From contig JAHJCO010000012.1 in the NCBI GenBank assembly GCA_018831265.1, forward strand, positions 124,001-188,000: 64,000 bases of DNA. Direction: 5' to 3'. Position numbers and translations under genes: made by a program. Shown piece after piece: positions 25,177 through 33,711 of this stretch. The notes under the pieces were generated by a model, which ran no database searches, was not told the DNA's origin, and saw nothing but the letters and a program-made list of their open reading frames with translations. Every line of letters begins with the position of its first letter. The stretch's first letter is position 1. The stretch is from Actinomycetota bacterium. GTDB taxonomy: Bacteria > Actinomycetota > Geothermincolia > Fen-727 > Anoxymicrobiaceae.

Positions 25177-25872
25177 GTGAAGAAGCTCTGGATAGTACCG
25201 GTCCTGCTGATGGTCGCGGTCATCGCGGTCCTGCCGGGGTGCGGCGGCGCCGGCTCCGGGAAGGTAGAGGCAGGCCTCGGGGCGGTGAAGCAGCCCGCTC
25301 GGCGGGCCGCCTCGACTACCGCGGAAGGTGCCGGATCGAGCACCCCCGCGAGCGGGACCGAGCGCGTCGTCCTGGGGGGCGGGTGCTTCTGGTGCATCGA
25401 GGCGTCGCTGGACCTCATGGACGGGGTCGTCGAAACGACGTCAGGTTACGCGGGGGGTACCACCATCGCGCCGGGGTACGAAGAGGTCTGCGCGGGCGAC
25501 ACCGGGCATGCGGAGGTCGTCTCTGTGGTCTACGATCCGGCGAAGACCTCGCTGGAGAAGGTGCTGGACGTCTTCTTCGCCTCGCACGACCCGACTTCGC
25601 TGAACAAGCAGGGAAACGACGCCGGGACCCAGTACCGCTCCGTCATCCTCTACGACTCCGTCGGGCAGAAGGCGAGGGTCGAGGCTTACATCGAGAGCAT
25701 CAGGGGCGACTACGACGGGCCCATCGTCACCCAGGTAGTGGGACTGGGCGAGTTCTATTCGGCGGAGGACTACCACCAGGACTACTACGAGAACAACCCC
25801 GACCAGCCGTACAGCCGCTACGTGATCGAGCCGAAGGTCGAGAAGATCAGGAAGCTGCTCGGCCTGCCCTGA
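25177..25872 (+). CDS. msrA: Secreted peptide-methionine (S)-S-oxide reductase
   Basis: A 231-residue MsrA with a lipoprotein signal. GTG 25177 is preferred over upstream starts (25138, 25144): GAGGAG lies 7 bases before it and the product then begins M-K-K-L-W-I-V-P-V with lipobox L-P-G-C. After a ~45-residue alanine/threonine-rich linker, the catalytic motif G-G-G-C-F-W-C-I-E appears (the first cysteine is the nucleophile), then S-G-Y-A-G-G, G-H-A-E-V, N-K-Q-G-N-D-A-G-T-Q-Y-R-S and Y-H-Q-D-Y. It repairs oxidised methionine in exported proteins, which suits a cell making many large surface proteins. Confidence 0.93.
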   Translation: MKKLWIVPVLLMVAVIAVLPGCGGAGSGKVEAGLGAVKQPARRAASTTAEGAGSSTPASGTERVVLGGGCFWCIEASLDLMDGVVETTSGYAGGTTIAPGYEEVCAGDTGHAEVVSVVYDPAKTSLEKVLDVFFASHDPTSLNKQGNDAGTQYRSVILYDSVGQKARVEAYIESIRGDYDGPIVTQVVGLGEFYSAEDYHQDYYENNPDQPYSRYVIEPKVEKIRKLLGLP

Positions 25873-25997
25873 GAGAGGTGGACGGGAGACCGGCGAGGGC
25901 GGGGAAGGCGTCCGGGAGTCCCGACCGAGGTGTCCGCCTCCTGGCTGCGAGGGCTCAGGTGTAGTAGGATTATCAGGGGAAAGAGGTTTCTCGAGGA

Positions 25998-28900
25998 ATG
26001 ATCTGGCGGGTGGCCCGGGCGTTGCGTCCGGGCCTCACGTGCTTTCAGAGCCTTGAGCACCCGGCACATCGGGAGGCGGAAGAAGCATTGTTACGGCCTG
26101 ATACCGGCCGGTCGGAGAGGACCGGTAGTGTGGGGAGCGCGCGATCCCACGCTGGATGGCGAACGTTCATCCTCGCCGCGGCCGCCGTCGTCCTGCTGGT
26201 CCTGCTGACGGCGACGGGGGCGCTCGCCGGCGAGTCGTACACCTGGGTACAACAGAACCCGATACCGGGCCGCACCGACGTCTACGGCATAGACTCCGTC
26301 GACGCCACGCACACCTGGGCGGTGGGGCCGGGCGGCACCGTCTTCTTCTACGACGGGACCACGCTGACGAGGCAATCCAGCGGCACGACCTACGACCTGT
26401 GCGACGTCGCCGCGCTCGACGCGAGCCACGTATGGGCCGTGGGGGAGGCCGGGACCATCGTCTTCTTCAACGGCTTGACCTGGACACAGCAGGTGAGCGG
26501 CATCGTCATGGACCTGGCCGCGGTCTCGGCGGCGGACGCGAGCCACGTGTGGGCGGTGGGTGATCGCGACGGCTTCACCGGGGCCACCGCGCTCTTCTTC
26601 GACGGTTTCTCCTGGACGGTGCAGTCGACCTACGAGCCCGCAGGCGTGTTCGACGTCTCCGCCTACGACGCGAACCACGTCTGGGCCGTGCACATCCTCA
26701 CCTACTTCTACGACGGGACCGCCTGGAGCATCGTGAACGACGGCTCCACCTATGCGCCCTACCAGGTTTCCGCCGCGGACACCGCCAACCTCTGGGCTCT
26801 CGACTGGGACGGGACCGTCCTCCGCTCGAACGATGGAGGGGTGAACTGGACAGGCGAGTACATCGGCGACTGGCCGTGTAGCATCACCGCGGTTGACAGC
26901 GACCACGCCTGGGTCGTGGGTTGGGAAGGGACGATATCCTACTACGACGGCACCGGCTGGGTGGACCAGTCGACCGGCACCACCAACGACCTCTACGACA
27001 TCAGCGCCCCGGACCCCGCGAACGTCTTCGCGGTCGGTGTCGATTTCATACTCGAGTACGACGGGACGCTCTGGCCGGCCTCTGCGAGCGGGACCTCGCA
27101 GGACCTCAACGGGGTGGACTCGGCCGGCACCGGCGAGGTGTGGGCCGTGGGGAGCAGTGGTACCATCCGTTACAGCTCGGACGGCGGCGTCTCCTGGGGT
27201 ATGCAGTCCAGCCCGACCACCGCCACATTCTACGACGTCTTCGCTCTTGACTCCGGCAATGCATGGGCCGTCGGGTGGAACGCCTCGTCGTCGAGGGGCG
27301 AGGTCGTCTACTACAATGGCAGCACGTGGACGCTCAGCGCGTACCTGTCCGGGTACTCCATCAACGGGGTCACCGCGACGGCGGCGAACAGCCTGTGGGT
27401 GGTCGCGGAGAACGGCGGCACCTACTACTGGAACGGGAGCTCCTGGGCCGGCCAGGGGACCGCCGACCGCCCGCTCAACAGGCTCTTCGCCCTGGACGCC
27501 ACCCACCTCTGGGCGGTCGGAGACGAGGGCAGGATCATCCACACCGAGGACGGTTCGACCTGGTACTACCAGACGAGCAACACCACCGCCGACCTGTACG
27601 GGATCAGCGTTCTGTCGACGGGCAGCGCGTGGGCGTCCGGGTGGAATGCCTCGCAGTCGCGTGGCGAGGCCCTCTATTACGACGGTTCGTGGGCCGTCCA
27701 TTCGACGCTTGCAGGCTCCTCCCTGAACGGGGTGACCGCGACCGGCGCCGATCACATGTGGGTGGTGGCCGAGAACGGCGGCATCTGGCACTGGGACGGG
27801 AGCTCCTGGACCGGCCAGGGCACCGCGGCGAGCGCGTTGTACGACGTGTACGCGGCCGACGCCGATCATGCCTGGGCGGTGGGGGCCTCCGGCACGGTCC
27901 ACCGCTACACGGGCGCAACCTGGTCCGCGGTCATCGGTGGGACCACCTCCACCCTCAACGGGGTGAGCGCCCTGAGCCGCGACGACGTCTGGGCGGTCGG
28001 CGAGGGGGGCACGATCCAGCGTACCGGCGACGGGGGGATCATCTGGACAGCGCAGTCGAGCCCGACCACCGCCACGCTCAACGACATCGATATCTACAGC
28101 TCGTCGTTCGGCTGGGCGGTGGGGTGGAACGCCTCGACGTCCAGGGGGGAGGTCCTCCGCTACGATGGGACCACCTGGTCCTCTCACTGGACGCTCAGCG
28201 GCTACGCTTTCAACGGCGTCTCGGCGGCCGCTACCAACCGGAGCTGGAGCGTAGCCTCGAACGCTACGACCGGTAGGGTCTACCGGCGCACGACGGGGAC
28301 CTGGGGACTTCAGTTCACCGCCGCCAGCCCCCTGAACGACGTCTTCGCCCTCAACACCAGCCGGGTCTGGGCGGTGGGGAACGCCGGCAGGATATGCCGC
28401 ACCACCAACGGCAGCAGCTGGTCATACGAGGCGAGCGGGACCACCGGCGACCTCCGCGGCATCAGCATGCTCTCCGCCAGCAGCGGCTGGGCGGTCGGCT
28501 CGGGCGGGACAATCCTCCGCTACAACGGCTCCTGGTCCGCCGACCCACAGTCAGGCGTGATAACGGCGGCGGACCTCGGGAGAGTGAGCGCGGTCGACGA
28601 GAGCCACGTCTGGGCGGTCGGCGCGAACGGGACCGTCATCTTCTTCGACGGGTTCTCGTGGAGCGTCCAGGACTCCGGGACCGTGGTGGGGTTGTCCGCC
28701 GTGGACGGCTTCGACACGAGCAACGCCTGGGCGGTCGGTGAAGGGGGCAACATCCTCTACGCCGACCCTCCCTTCATCAAGTACTGCCAACCGTACCGGG
28801 GCGACCCGGGGCAGACGCTCAAGGTACAGATCGTGGGAGGCTACACGAACTTCACCGAAGGCGTCAGCGTCATCGACATGGGACCGGGGATAACCGTCGA

Positions 28901-30863
28901 ACCAACCTCCGTCGAGGTCCGCGATCGCACCATTATCGTGGCTGACGTGACCATAGACCCCCTGACCGCGGTGGGGCCCAGGGCCGTCAACGTGATCACG
29001 GGGGCGGAGGTCCCCTTCCCGCTGCAGGGCGGATTCGTGGTGGGGCCTGAACCGGCTATTACCGCGGCGACCCCCTTCGCCGTACCCCCCGGCTGGAGCG
29101 GGGAGGTCCAGGTATCCGGTAGCCAGACCGGCTTCGACCTGTCCAGCCAGGCGCAGTTCGGCGCGGGCGTGACGGTCAACTACCTGGCGGCCGTCGGCCC
29201 CGAGAGCGTGACCGCCAACATCACGGTCGACGGTGACGCGATCGGTCCCAGGGAGGTCAACGTCGTGACCGGACCGGAGACCCCGCAACCACTGACCGGG
29301 GGGTTCGTGATCGCCCCGCGGCCCGTGCTGTCCGGGCTCTCGCCGTCTTCCGGCCCGGAGGGTTCGGTGGTCGTGGTGGATGGCGCAGGCTTCCTGGCCG
29401 AGAGGAGCAATGCCGGTGTTACCTCGGAGGTGCTCTTCGGGGGCGTGCCGGCCGGCGAGTACCTCTCCTGGTCGGATGCCGCGGTGACCTGCAGGGTGCC
29501 CCCCGGTGTCTCTGGCAGGGTGGACGTCGCGGTCAACACGGCGGGAGGAGTGTCCAACACGAAGGGATTCGACGCGCTCGGACCGGTGAGCTCGGAGTGG
29601 TACTTCGCCGAGGGCTCGACCGCCTGGGGGTTCACCACCACGATCGCCATGGTGAACCCCAACCAGGAGGAGGTCACCGCACGGGTCACCTACTACACCC
29701 CGAGCGGTCCCGTATCCAGGCCCGACATCGCCATCCCGGCCATGAGCAGGGTGGACCTCTCCCCCGGTGTTGGTTACCCGGAGGACTTCTCGACCCGGGT
29801 GGAGTGCGTCGAGGGAAAGGGCATCGCGGTCGAGCGGGCGATGTTCTGGGACGGCGCGGGCGGTGACAGGTCCCCGGAGTCTCCCCCCACCGCGGGGCAC
29901 TCCAGCATCGGCGCCACCTCCTTGCGGACGAGGTGGTACTTCCCGGAGGGCTCCAGCGCCTGGGGCTTCGATTGCTGGCTGCTGCTGCAGAACCCCTCGG
30001 CGACAGAGGCCCGCTGCGATGTGACCTACATGATCGAGGGGAGCGGACCGTACACGGTCGCAAAGACGGTGCCGGCCGGCTCCCGCGCGTCCTTCAACAT
30101 GGCCGACGACATAGGAGCGCAGGACGCCTCCATACGGGTCGAGTCCGACGTGCCGCTGGTCGCCGAGCGCGCGATGTACAGCGAGGGCCGCCGCGAGGGG
30201 CACGCCTCGATCGGGGCGCAAACCCCGGCCACGACGTTCTACCTGGCGGAGGGCTCGACCGCATGGGGCTTTTCGACCTACGTGCTCGTGCAGAACCCGA
30301 ACCCGGAGGCTGCGGAGGTCACGCTGGACCACATGACAGGCGACGGACCGGCACCGCCGGCGTCGTTCACCGTCCCGGCCGGCTCCCGCCTCACTGTGAG
30401 GGTCGGCGACTACCTGGCGGGTCATGACTTCTCCACGCGGGTCACCGGCACGCTGCCGATCGTCGCCGAGCGCGCGATGTACTGGGATCCGGGCACGGGC
30501 ACGGCCTTCCACGACTCGATCGGAACCCCGTCACCGTCGCCCTCCTACTGCCTGCCCGGCGGGTTGACGGCGACCTGGTACGGGGCCGATGCGGAGACCT
30601 GGACCTGCGTGCAGAATCCCTGCGACTTCGACGTGGAGATACGGGTCACCTACGTGGCCCACGACAACTCGAGCAACACGGAGTTCACGGACGTGCTCCC
30701 CGCCGGCACCCGAAGGACCTACCCGCTGCCCCACACCAGCGAGGTAGGGTCCGGCGCGCTGGTCGAATGCCTCACCGACGGAGGCCGCATAATCGCCGAG
30801 AGCTCAATGTACTGGAACGACCGCGGTGCCGGGGCCTGCTCCATCGGTTCTCCGATGGACTGA
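25998..30863 (+). CDS. Giant secreted propeller protein with shared C-terminal module
   Basis: A 1621-residue exported protein. A ~60-residue basic lead precedes the signal helix (~residues 54-76). Residues ~80-925 are about 20 blades built on V-W-A-V-G-x-x-G-T-I and W-x-x-Q-S-S-G, like Ycf48/BNR-type beta-propeller repeats. Residues ~925-1195 are three Ig-like domains, the last a clear IPT/TIG type (L-S-P-S-S-G-P-E-G). From residue 1201 to the end come about five units starting W-Y-F-A-E-G-S-T-A-W-G-F or W-Y-F-P-E-G-S-S-A-W-G-F with V-Q-N-P-N and A-E-R-A-M-Y segments. The start ATG has GAGG only 2-3 bases away; a later start is possible. It is probably a surface recognition or adhesion protein. 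The same C-terminal module is found at 37047, 53832 and 59737. Confidence 0.8.
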   Translation: MIWRVARALRPGLTCFQSLEHPAHREAEEALLRPDTGRSERTGSVGSARSHAGWRTFILAAAAVVLLVLLTATGALAGESYTWVQQNPIPGRTDVYGIDSVDATHTWAVGPGGTVFFYDGTTLTRQSSGTTYDLCDVAALDASHVWAVGEAGTIVFFNGLTWTQQVSGIVMDLAAVSAADASHVWAVGDRDGFTGATALFFDGFSWTVQSTYEPAGVFDVSAYDANHVWAVHILTYFYDGTAWSIVNDGSTYAPYQVSAADTANLWALDWDGTVLRSNDGGVNWTGEYIGDWPCSITAVDSDHAWVVGWEGTISYYDGTGWVDQSTGTTNDLYDISAPDPANVFAVGVDFILEYDGTLWPASASGTSQDLNGVDSAGTGEVWAVGSSGTIRYSSDGGVSWGMQSSPTTATFYDVFALDSGNAWAVGWNASSSRGEVVYYNGSTWTLSAYLSGYSINGVTATAANSLWVVAENGGTYYWNGSSWAGQGTADRPLNRLFALDATHLWAVGDEGRIIHTEDGSTWYYQTSNTTADLYGISVLSTGSAWASGWNASQSRGEALYYDGSWAVHSTLAGSSLNGVTATGADHMWVVAENGGIWHWDGSSWTGQGTAASALYDVYAADADHAWAVGASGTVHRYTGATWSAVIGGTTSTLNGVSALSRDDVWAVGEGGTIQRTGDGGIIWTAQSSPTTATLNDIDIYSSSFGWAVGWNASTSRGEVLRYDGTTWSSHWTLSGYAFNGVSAAATNRSWSVASNATTGRVYRRTTGTWGLQFTAASPLNDVFALNTSRVWAVGNAGRICRTTNGSSWSYEASGTTGDLRGISMLSASSGWAVGSGGTILRYNGSWSADPQSGVITAADLGRVSAVDESHVWAVGANGTVIFFDGFSWSVQDSGTVVGLSAVDGFDTSNAWAVGEGGNILYADPPFIKYCQPYRGDPGQTLKVQIVGGYTNFTEGVSVIDMGPGITVEPTSVEVRDRTIIVADVTIDPLTAVGPRAVNVITGAEVPFPLQGGFVVGPEPAITAATPFAVPPGWSGEVQVSGSQTGFDLSSQAQFGAGVTVNYLAAVGPESVTANITVDGDAIGPREVNVVTGPETPQPLTGGFVIAPRPVLSGLSPSSGPEGSVVVVDGAGFLAERSNAGVTSEVLFGGVPAGEYLSWSDAAVTCRVPPGVSGRVDVAVNTAGGVSNTKGFDALGPVSSEWYFAEGSTAWGFTTTIAMVNPNQEEVTARVTYYTPSGPVSRPDIAIPAMSRVDLSPGVGYPEDFSTRVECVEGKGIAVERAMFWDGAGGDRSPESPPTAGHSSIGATSLRTRWYFPEGSSAWGFDCWLLLQNPSATEARCDVTYMIEGSGPYTVAKTVPAGSRASFNMADDIGAQDASIRVESDVPLVAERAMYSEGRREGHASIGAQTPATTFYLAEGSTAWGFSTYVLVQNPNPEAAEVTLDHMTGDGPAPPASFTVPAGSRLTVRVGDYLAGHDFSTRVTGTLPIVAERAMYWDPGTGTAFHDSIGTPSPSPSYCLPGGLTATWYGADAETWTCVQNPCDFDVEIRVTYVAHDNSSNTEFTDVLPAGTRRTYPLPHTSEVGSGALVECLTDGGRIIAESSMYWNDRGAGACSIGSPMD

Positions 30864-30869
30864 CAACCG

Positions 30870-30989
30870 TTCGGCGTTCCATCCAGCACGGCGAACCGCA
30901 CGCTCTATGGGCCGGACGGGTGACTCCTGGCGTTCAACAGCTCCCATGACCCCGAGGGCCGGCCCAGCACGGTAACGGCGCTGGACCAG
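30870..30989 (+). pseudogene. Relic of a paralogue of the 33712 lipoprotein gene
   Basis: The plus-strand frame reads F-G-V-P-S-S-T-A-N-R-T-L-Y-G-P-D-G-stop-L-L-A-F-N-S-S-H-D-P-E-G and on to A-L-D-Q. It aligns without gaps to residues 245-283 of the lipoprotein at 33712 (about 25 of 39 identical) and contains an in-frame TGA at 30921-30923. Flanking sequence no longer aligns. Confidence 0.8.
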
Positions 30990-31047
30990 GGGGCGCTACC
31001 CCAATCGCGCATCCTTCGGTTTGATACCCAAGTATATTAACATTATT

Positions 31048-31076
31048 ATGTTATTATTATTGCATAATAATAACAT
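31048..31076. promoter_or_regulatory. AT-rich 13-bp-arm palindrome upstream of the ATPase gene
   Basis: Perfect inverted repeat ATGTTATTATTAT / ATAATAATAACAT with a 3-bp centre (TGC), the most AT-rich spot in the window. It lies 16 bp before ATG 31093 and contains TATTAT-like -10 sequence. It may be an operator or a 5' hairpin. Confidence 0.6.
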
Positions 31077-31092
31077 GCTAAAGTGGGTACTC

Positions 31093-32385
31093 ATGGACCT
31101 GATCACGTTCAATCCGTGGTGGAGAGACGGCAGGGTGCCCGCGGATCTCCTTGGAAAGAAACGACGGCTGCTGGCCGGTCTCTCGGAGTACATGGACCTG
31201 CGGCAGGCGCTCATCCTGTACGGCCTGCGGCGTGTCGGCAAGACCACCACCATGTTCCAGTTGATCGACGGCCTCCTGGAGCGCGGGGAAGCCGGGCCGT
31301 ACGACGTCATCTACTTCTCCTTCGACGAGGAGAGGGGCGACATCAGGGAAATACTGTCCGCCTACGAGAGGGAGATCATAGGAGAGGACCTGCCACGCGA
31401 CCGGAGGACCTACCTGTTCCTGGACGAGGTGCAGAAGCTGGACAACTGGCCGGACAGGGTCAAGGTGGTCTACGACATGTACCCGAACGTGAAGCTCTGC
31501 CTTTCCGGCTCGGCAGCCATCGCCATCTCGAAAGGTGTGAAGGAGAGCCTGTCGGGGAGGTTCTTCGAGACCAGGATCGAGCCCCTCGATTTCGACGAGT
31601 ACCTGGAGTTCTCGGGCGACGACATCGACAAGGAGAAGGAGAAGGTGTTCGAGCTTCGGATACGGCGCGCGATGGATGCGTTCATGGCCAACGGAGGCTT
31701 CATCGAGGCGCTGGAGCTTACCGAGGCGCAGCGGAACAAGTACTTCAAGGAGGGTCTGCTCGAGAGAGTCATCTATCGCGACCTGCCCGAGAGCTTCCGG
31801 ATCAATACGCCCGACCTGCTGTACAGGTGCGTGCGCATCTGCGCCGGGAAGCCCGGCATGCTCCTCGACTACAGGAACCTGGGGCAGGACCTCGGATACG
31901 ACCAGCGGACGATCGCCGCGTACTTTTCCTACCTCGAGTACGCGCTGCTGGCGAACAAGCTCTATAACTACTCTCCCAATCTCCTGACCAGCGAGAAGAA
32001 GATGAAGAAGGTCTACCTTTCGAGCACGGCGTTCAGCAAGGCGCTGTCCCCCGGGGTCGATCGTTCCGCGCTCATCGAGCAGCTCTTCGCGAACATCCTC
32101 GGGGCCCGCTTCTTCTCCAGGACTCCACAGAAGGACGAGGTTGACATCGTCCTGGCGGGCGATGGCGGACCGGTACCGGTCGAGGTCAAGATCAGGTCCG
32201 ATATCAGGAAGCGGGACGCCGCGCCCCTGTTCAAGTTCCTCCACAGGCACAATGCCGCCAGGGGATACATGATCTCGGACGGCACGGAGACCTCTTTCTC
32301 GGACGGGGACAGATCGGTCGAAGTGATCCCCTACTGGATGTACTGGACGCTGATGGACAGGCTCGGCGGCCTTCTCAACAGGTGA
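31093..32385 (+). CDS. DUF4143-type AAA ATPase
   Basis: A 430-residue P-loop protein of the AAA_14/DUF4143 group. Walker A G-L-R-R-V-G-K-T (residues 44-51), Walker B Y-L-F-L-D-E-V-Q (~114), sensor-like L-S-G-S-A-A, then the E-P-L-D-F-D-E-Y-L motif and a C-terminal nuclease-like fold with E-V-D-I-V and P-V-E-V-K-I (the D...E-x-K pattern of restriction-like domains). An upstream ATG at 31075 lies in the palindrome; 31093 begins MDLITFNPWW, usual for the family. The function of the family is poorly known; a defence or mobile role is often suspected. A 13-bp-arm AT-rich palindrome lies just upstream. Confidence 0.85.
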   Translation: MDLITFNPWWRDGRVPADLLGKKRRLLAGLSEYMDLRQALILYGLRRVGKTTTMFQLIDGLLERGEAGPYDVIYFSFDEERGDIREILSAYEREIIGEDLPRDRRTYLFLDEVQKLDNWPDRVKVVYDMYPNVKLCLSGSAAIAISKGVKESLSGRFFETRIEPLDFDEYLEFSGDDIDKEKEKVFELRIRRAMDAFMANGGFIEALELTEAQRNKYFKEGLLERVIYRDLPESFRINTPDLLYRCVRICAGKPGMLLDYRNLGQDLGYDQRTIAAYFSYLEYALLANKLYNYSPNLLTSEKKMKKVYLSSTAFSKALSPGVDRSALIEQLFANILGARFFSRTPQKDEVDIVLAGDGGPVPVEVKIRSDIRKRDAAPLFKFLHRHNAARGYMISDGTETSFSDGDRSVEVIPYWMYWTLMDRLGGLLNR

Positions 32386-32423
32386 AGACGGTCGTAGGGC
32401 TGAATTCGACCGGTAGCGCCGTC

Positions 32424-32909
32424 TTATCGCCCCGCTCTTCCGAGGTCGCTCAGCAGCCGCCTGATGCGGCCCCGGAGCCTGGGGAAGAACCGCGCGGGGG
32501 TCGACGGCTCGGCCGGGGGGTTGGCAACCTCCGGCAGGAGCGAGTGGGCCTGCAGCTGCCGGAATTCCTCGGTCTTCGCCGAAAGCTCGGCCTCCAGCCG
32601 CCGGCATTCCCCGGCTTTCGCCGAGAGCTCGGCCTCCAGCCCGGTCACGTACTCGGCGGCTTTGAGGGTCTCGTCGTGCCTGTCGAACTCCCTGCGGGTG
32701 ATATCCCGCGTGCATCTGAAGGAGGTGCCGACGGATATGTCCAGCCTGGCCTGCGGCTGGTCGGGATCGACCTGCCGTGCGTCGTCCGGAGTCGTGGTGG
32801 TGTAGGTCAGCTCCATCGGCGAGCCGCCGAGCCGGATGGCGGCGCGGGAGACGAGGCAGCAGCCCGGCATGCCCTCTTCCCTGTAGCACTCGAAGAGTTC
32901 TATCGCCAC
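32424..32909 (-). CDS. Hypothetical protein with tandem coiled-coil repeat
   Basis: A 161-residue protein from GTG 32909 (GGAGG 5 bases before). Residues ~1-80 form a soluble domain with cysteines near M-P-G-C-C-L; residues ~95-125 repeat L-E-A-E-L-S-A-K twice, predicting a short coiled coil, and the C-terminus is basic (R-L-R-G-R-I-R-R-L-L). A TATAAT-like box lies ~40 bases upstream. No known family recognised. It is transcribed away from the acetyltransferase at 33044. Confidence 0.55.
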   Translation of the reverse strand: MAIELFECYREEGMPGCCLVSRAAIRLGGSPMELTYTTTTPDDARQVDPDQPQARLDISVGTSFRCTRDITRREFDRHDETLKAAEYVTGLEAELSAKAGECRRLEAELSAKTEEFRQLQAHSLLPEVANPPAEPSTPARFFPRLRGRIRRLLSDLGRAGR

Positions 32910-33043
32910 CTGGCCTCCAATGGTCTCACTCGTTCCACGAGGACGATTATAGAGCCAGTCGCTCCGGGCCGGAAGGAGTACGGGGCACGGCCTGCTCGCT
33001 CCTGATTGCATTTTGCCCGGTGTGGAGATTTAATTGTCTGACC

Positions 33044-33562
33044 ATGGCTGACATCCCATACATAGAGGGCGCGGGAGCGCACTCCTACGGCGACCCGTTG
33101 AAGATCCCGTGGCAGGGCAAGGTCACCATCGGGAAGTACTGCTCGATCGCCCCCGGGGTCGAGCTCAACATGATCGGCGATCACAAGATCGACTGGATCA
33201 CCTCCTACCCTTTCCACAACATAGAGAGCTGGGGTTCGGACGTGCCGCTGCAGCCTCTGAACCGGCCAAGCGAGATCGTCATCGGCAACGACGTCTGGCT
33301 GGGTTACGAGTGCCGCATCATGCACGGGGTCACCATCGGGGACGGCGCGGCGATCGGCGCCTACGCGGTGGTCGCCAGGGACGTACGTCCGTACGCGGTG
33401 ATGGTGGGCAATCCCGCCCGGGAGATCCGGCGCCGCTTCAGCGACGAGGTGGTGGACTTCCTCCTGGAGGTCCGGTGGTGGGACTGGCCCGAGGAGAAGG
33501 TCAAAGAGAACCTCCCGGTCCTGCTGAGCGGAGACATGGAAGCGCTCAGACGGATCGCCTGA
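33044..33562 (+). CDS. CatB-like hexapeptide O-acetyltransferase
   Basis: A 172-residue left-handed beta-helix acetyltransferase of the xenobiotic/CatB group. It has hexapeptide runs (I-G-K-Y-C-S-I-A-P-G; I-G-N-D-V-W-L-G; V-T-I-G-D-G-A-A-I-G-A-Y-A-V-V), the substrate loop with the catalytic-type histidine in Y-P-F-H-N, and the family end M-V-G-N-P-A-R-E-I-R. ATG 33044 has no Shine-Dalgarno; TTTAAT lies about 9 bases upstream with TTGCAT 17 bp before it, so the message may be leaderless. It transfers acetyl from acetyl-CoA to a sugar or small molecule; the acceptor is unknown. Confidence 0.87.
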   Translation: MADIPYIEGAGAHSYGDPLKIPWQGKVTIGKYCSIAPGVELNMIGDHKIDWITSYPFHNIESWGSDVPLQPLNRPSEIVIGNDVWLGYECRIMHGVTIGDGAAIGAYAVVARDVRPYAVMVGNPAREIRRRFSDEVVDFLLEVRWWDWPEEKVKENLPVLLSGDMEALRRIA

Positions 33563-33711
33563 ACCCGCCTTCCTGCTAAATCCCGCGTCTTCTCCGGGAC
33601 TCCCGGCGTGACGGACTCCCCTTTTTAACCGGAAATCGATACCAGGGTGCAACCGGGTTAACGGGCGTGCCGTATACAGGTAGCACGAGCCGGTTAGAAA
33701 GGGTTGAGCAG

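Noticed and set aside
26091..30512. Long minus-strand frames (698 and 653 codons) opposite the 1621-residue surface protein
   Set aside because: They arise from the repeated GC-rich codons of the propeller and C-terminal units on the plus strand; low-complexity products without motifs.
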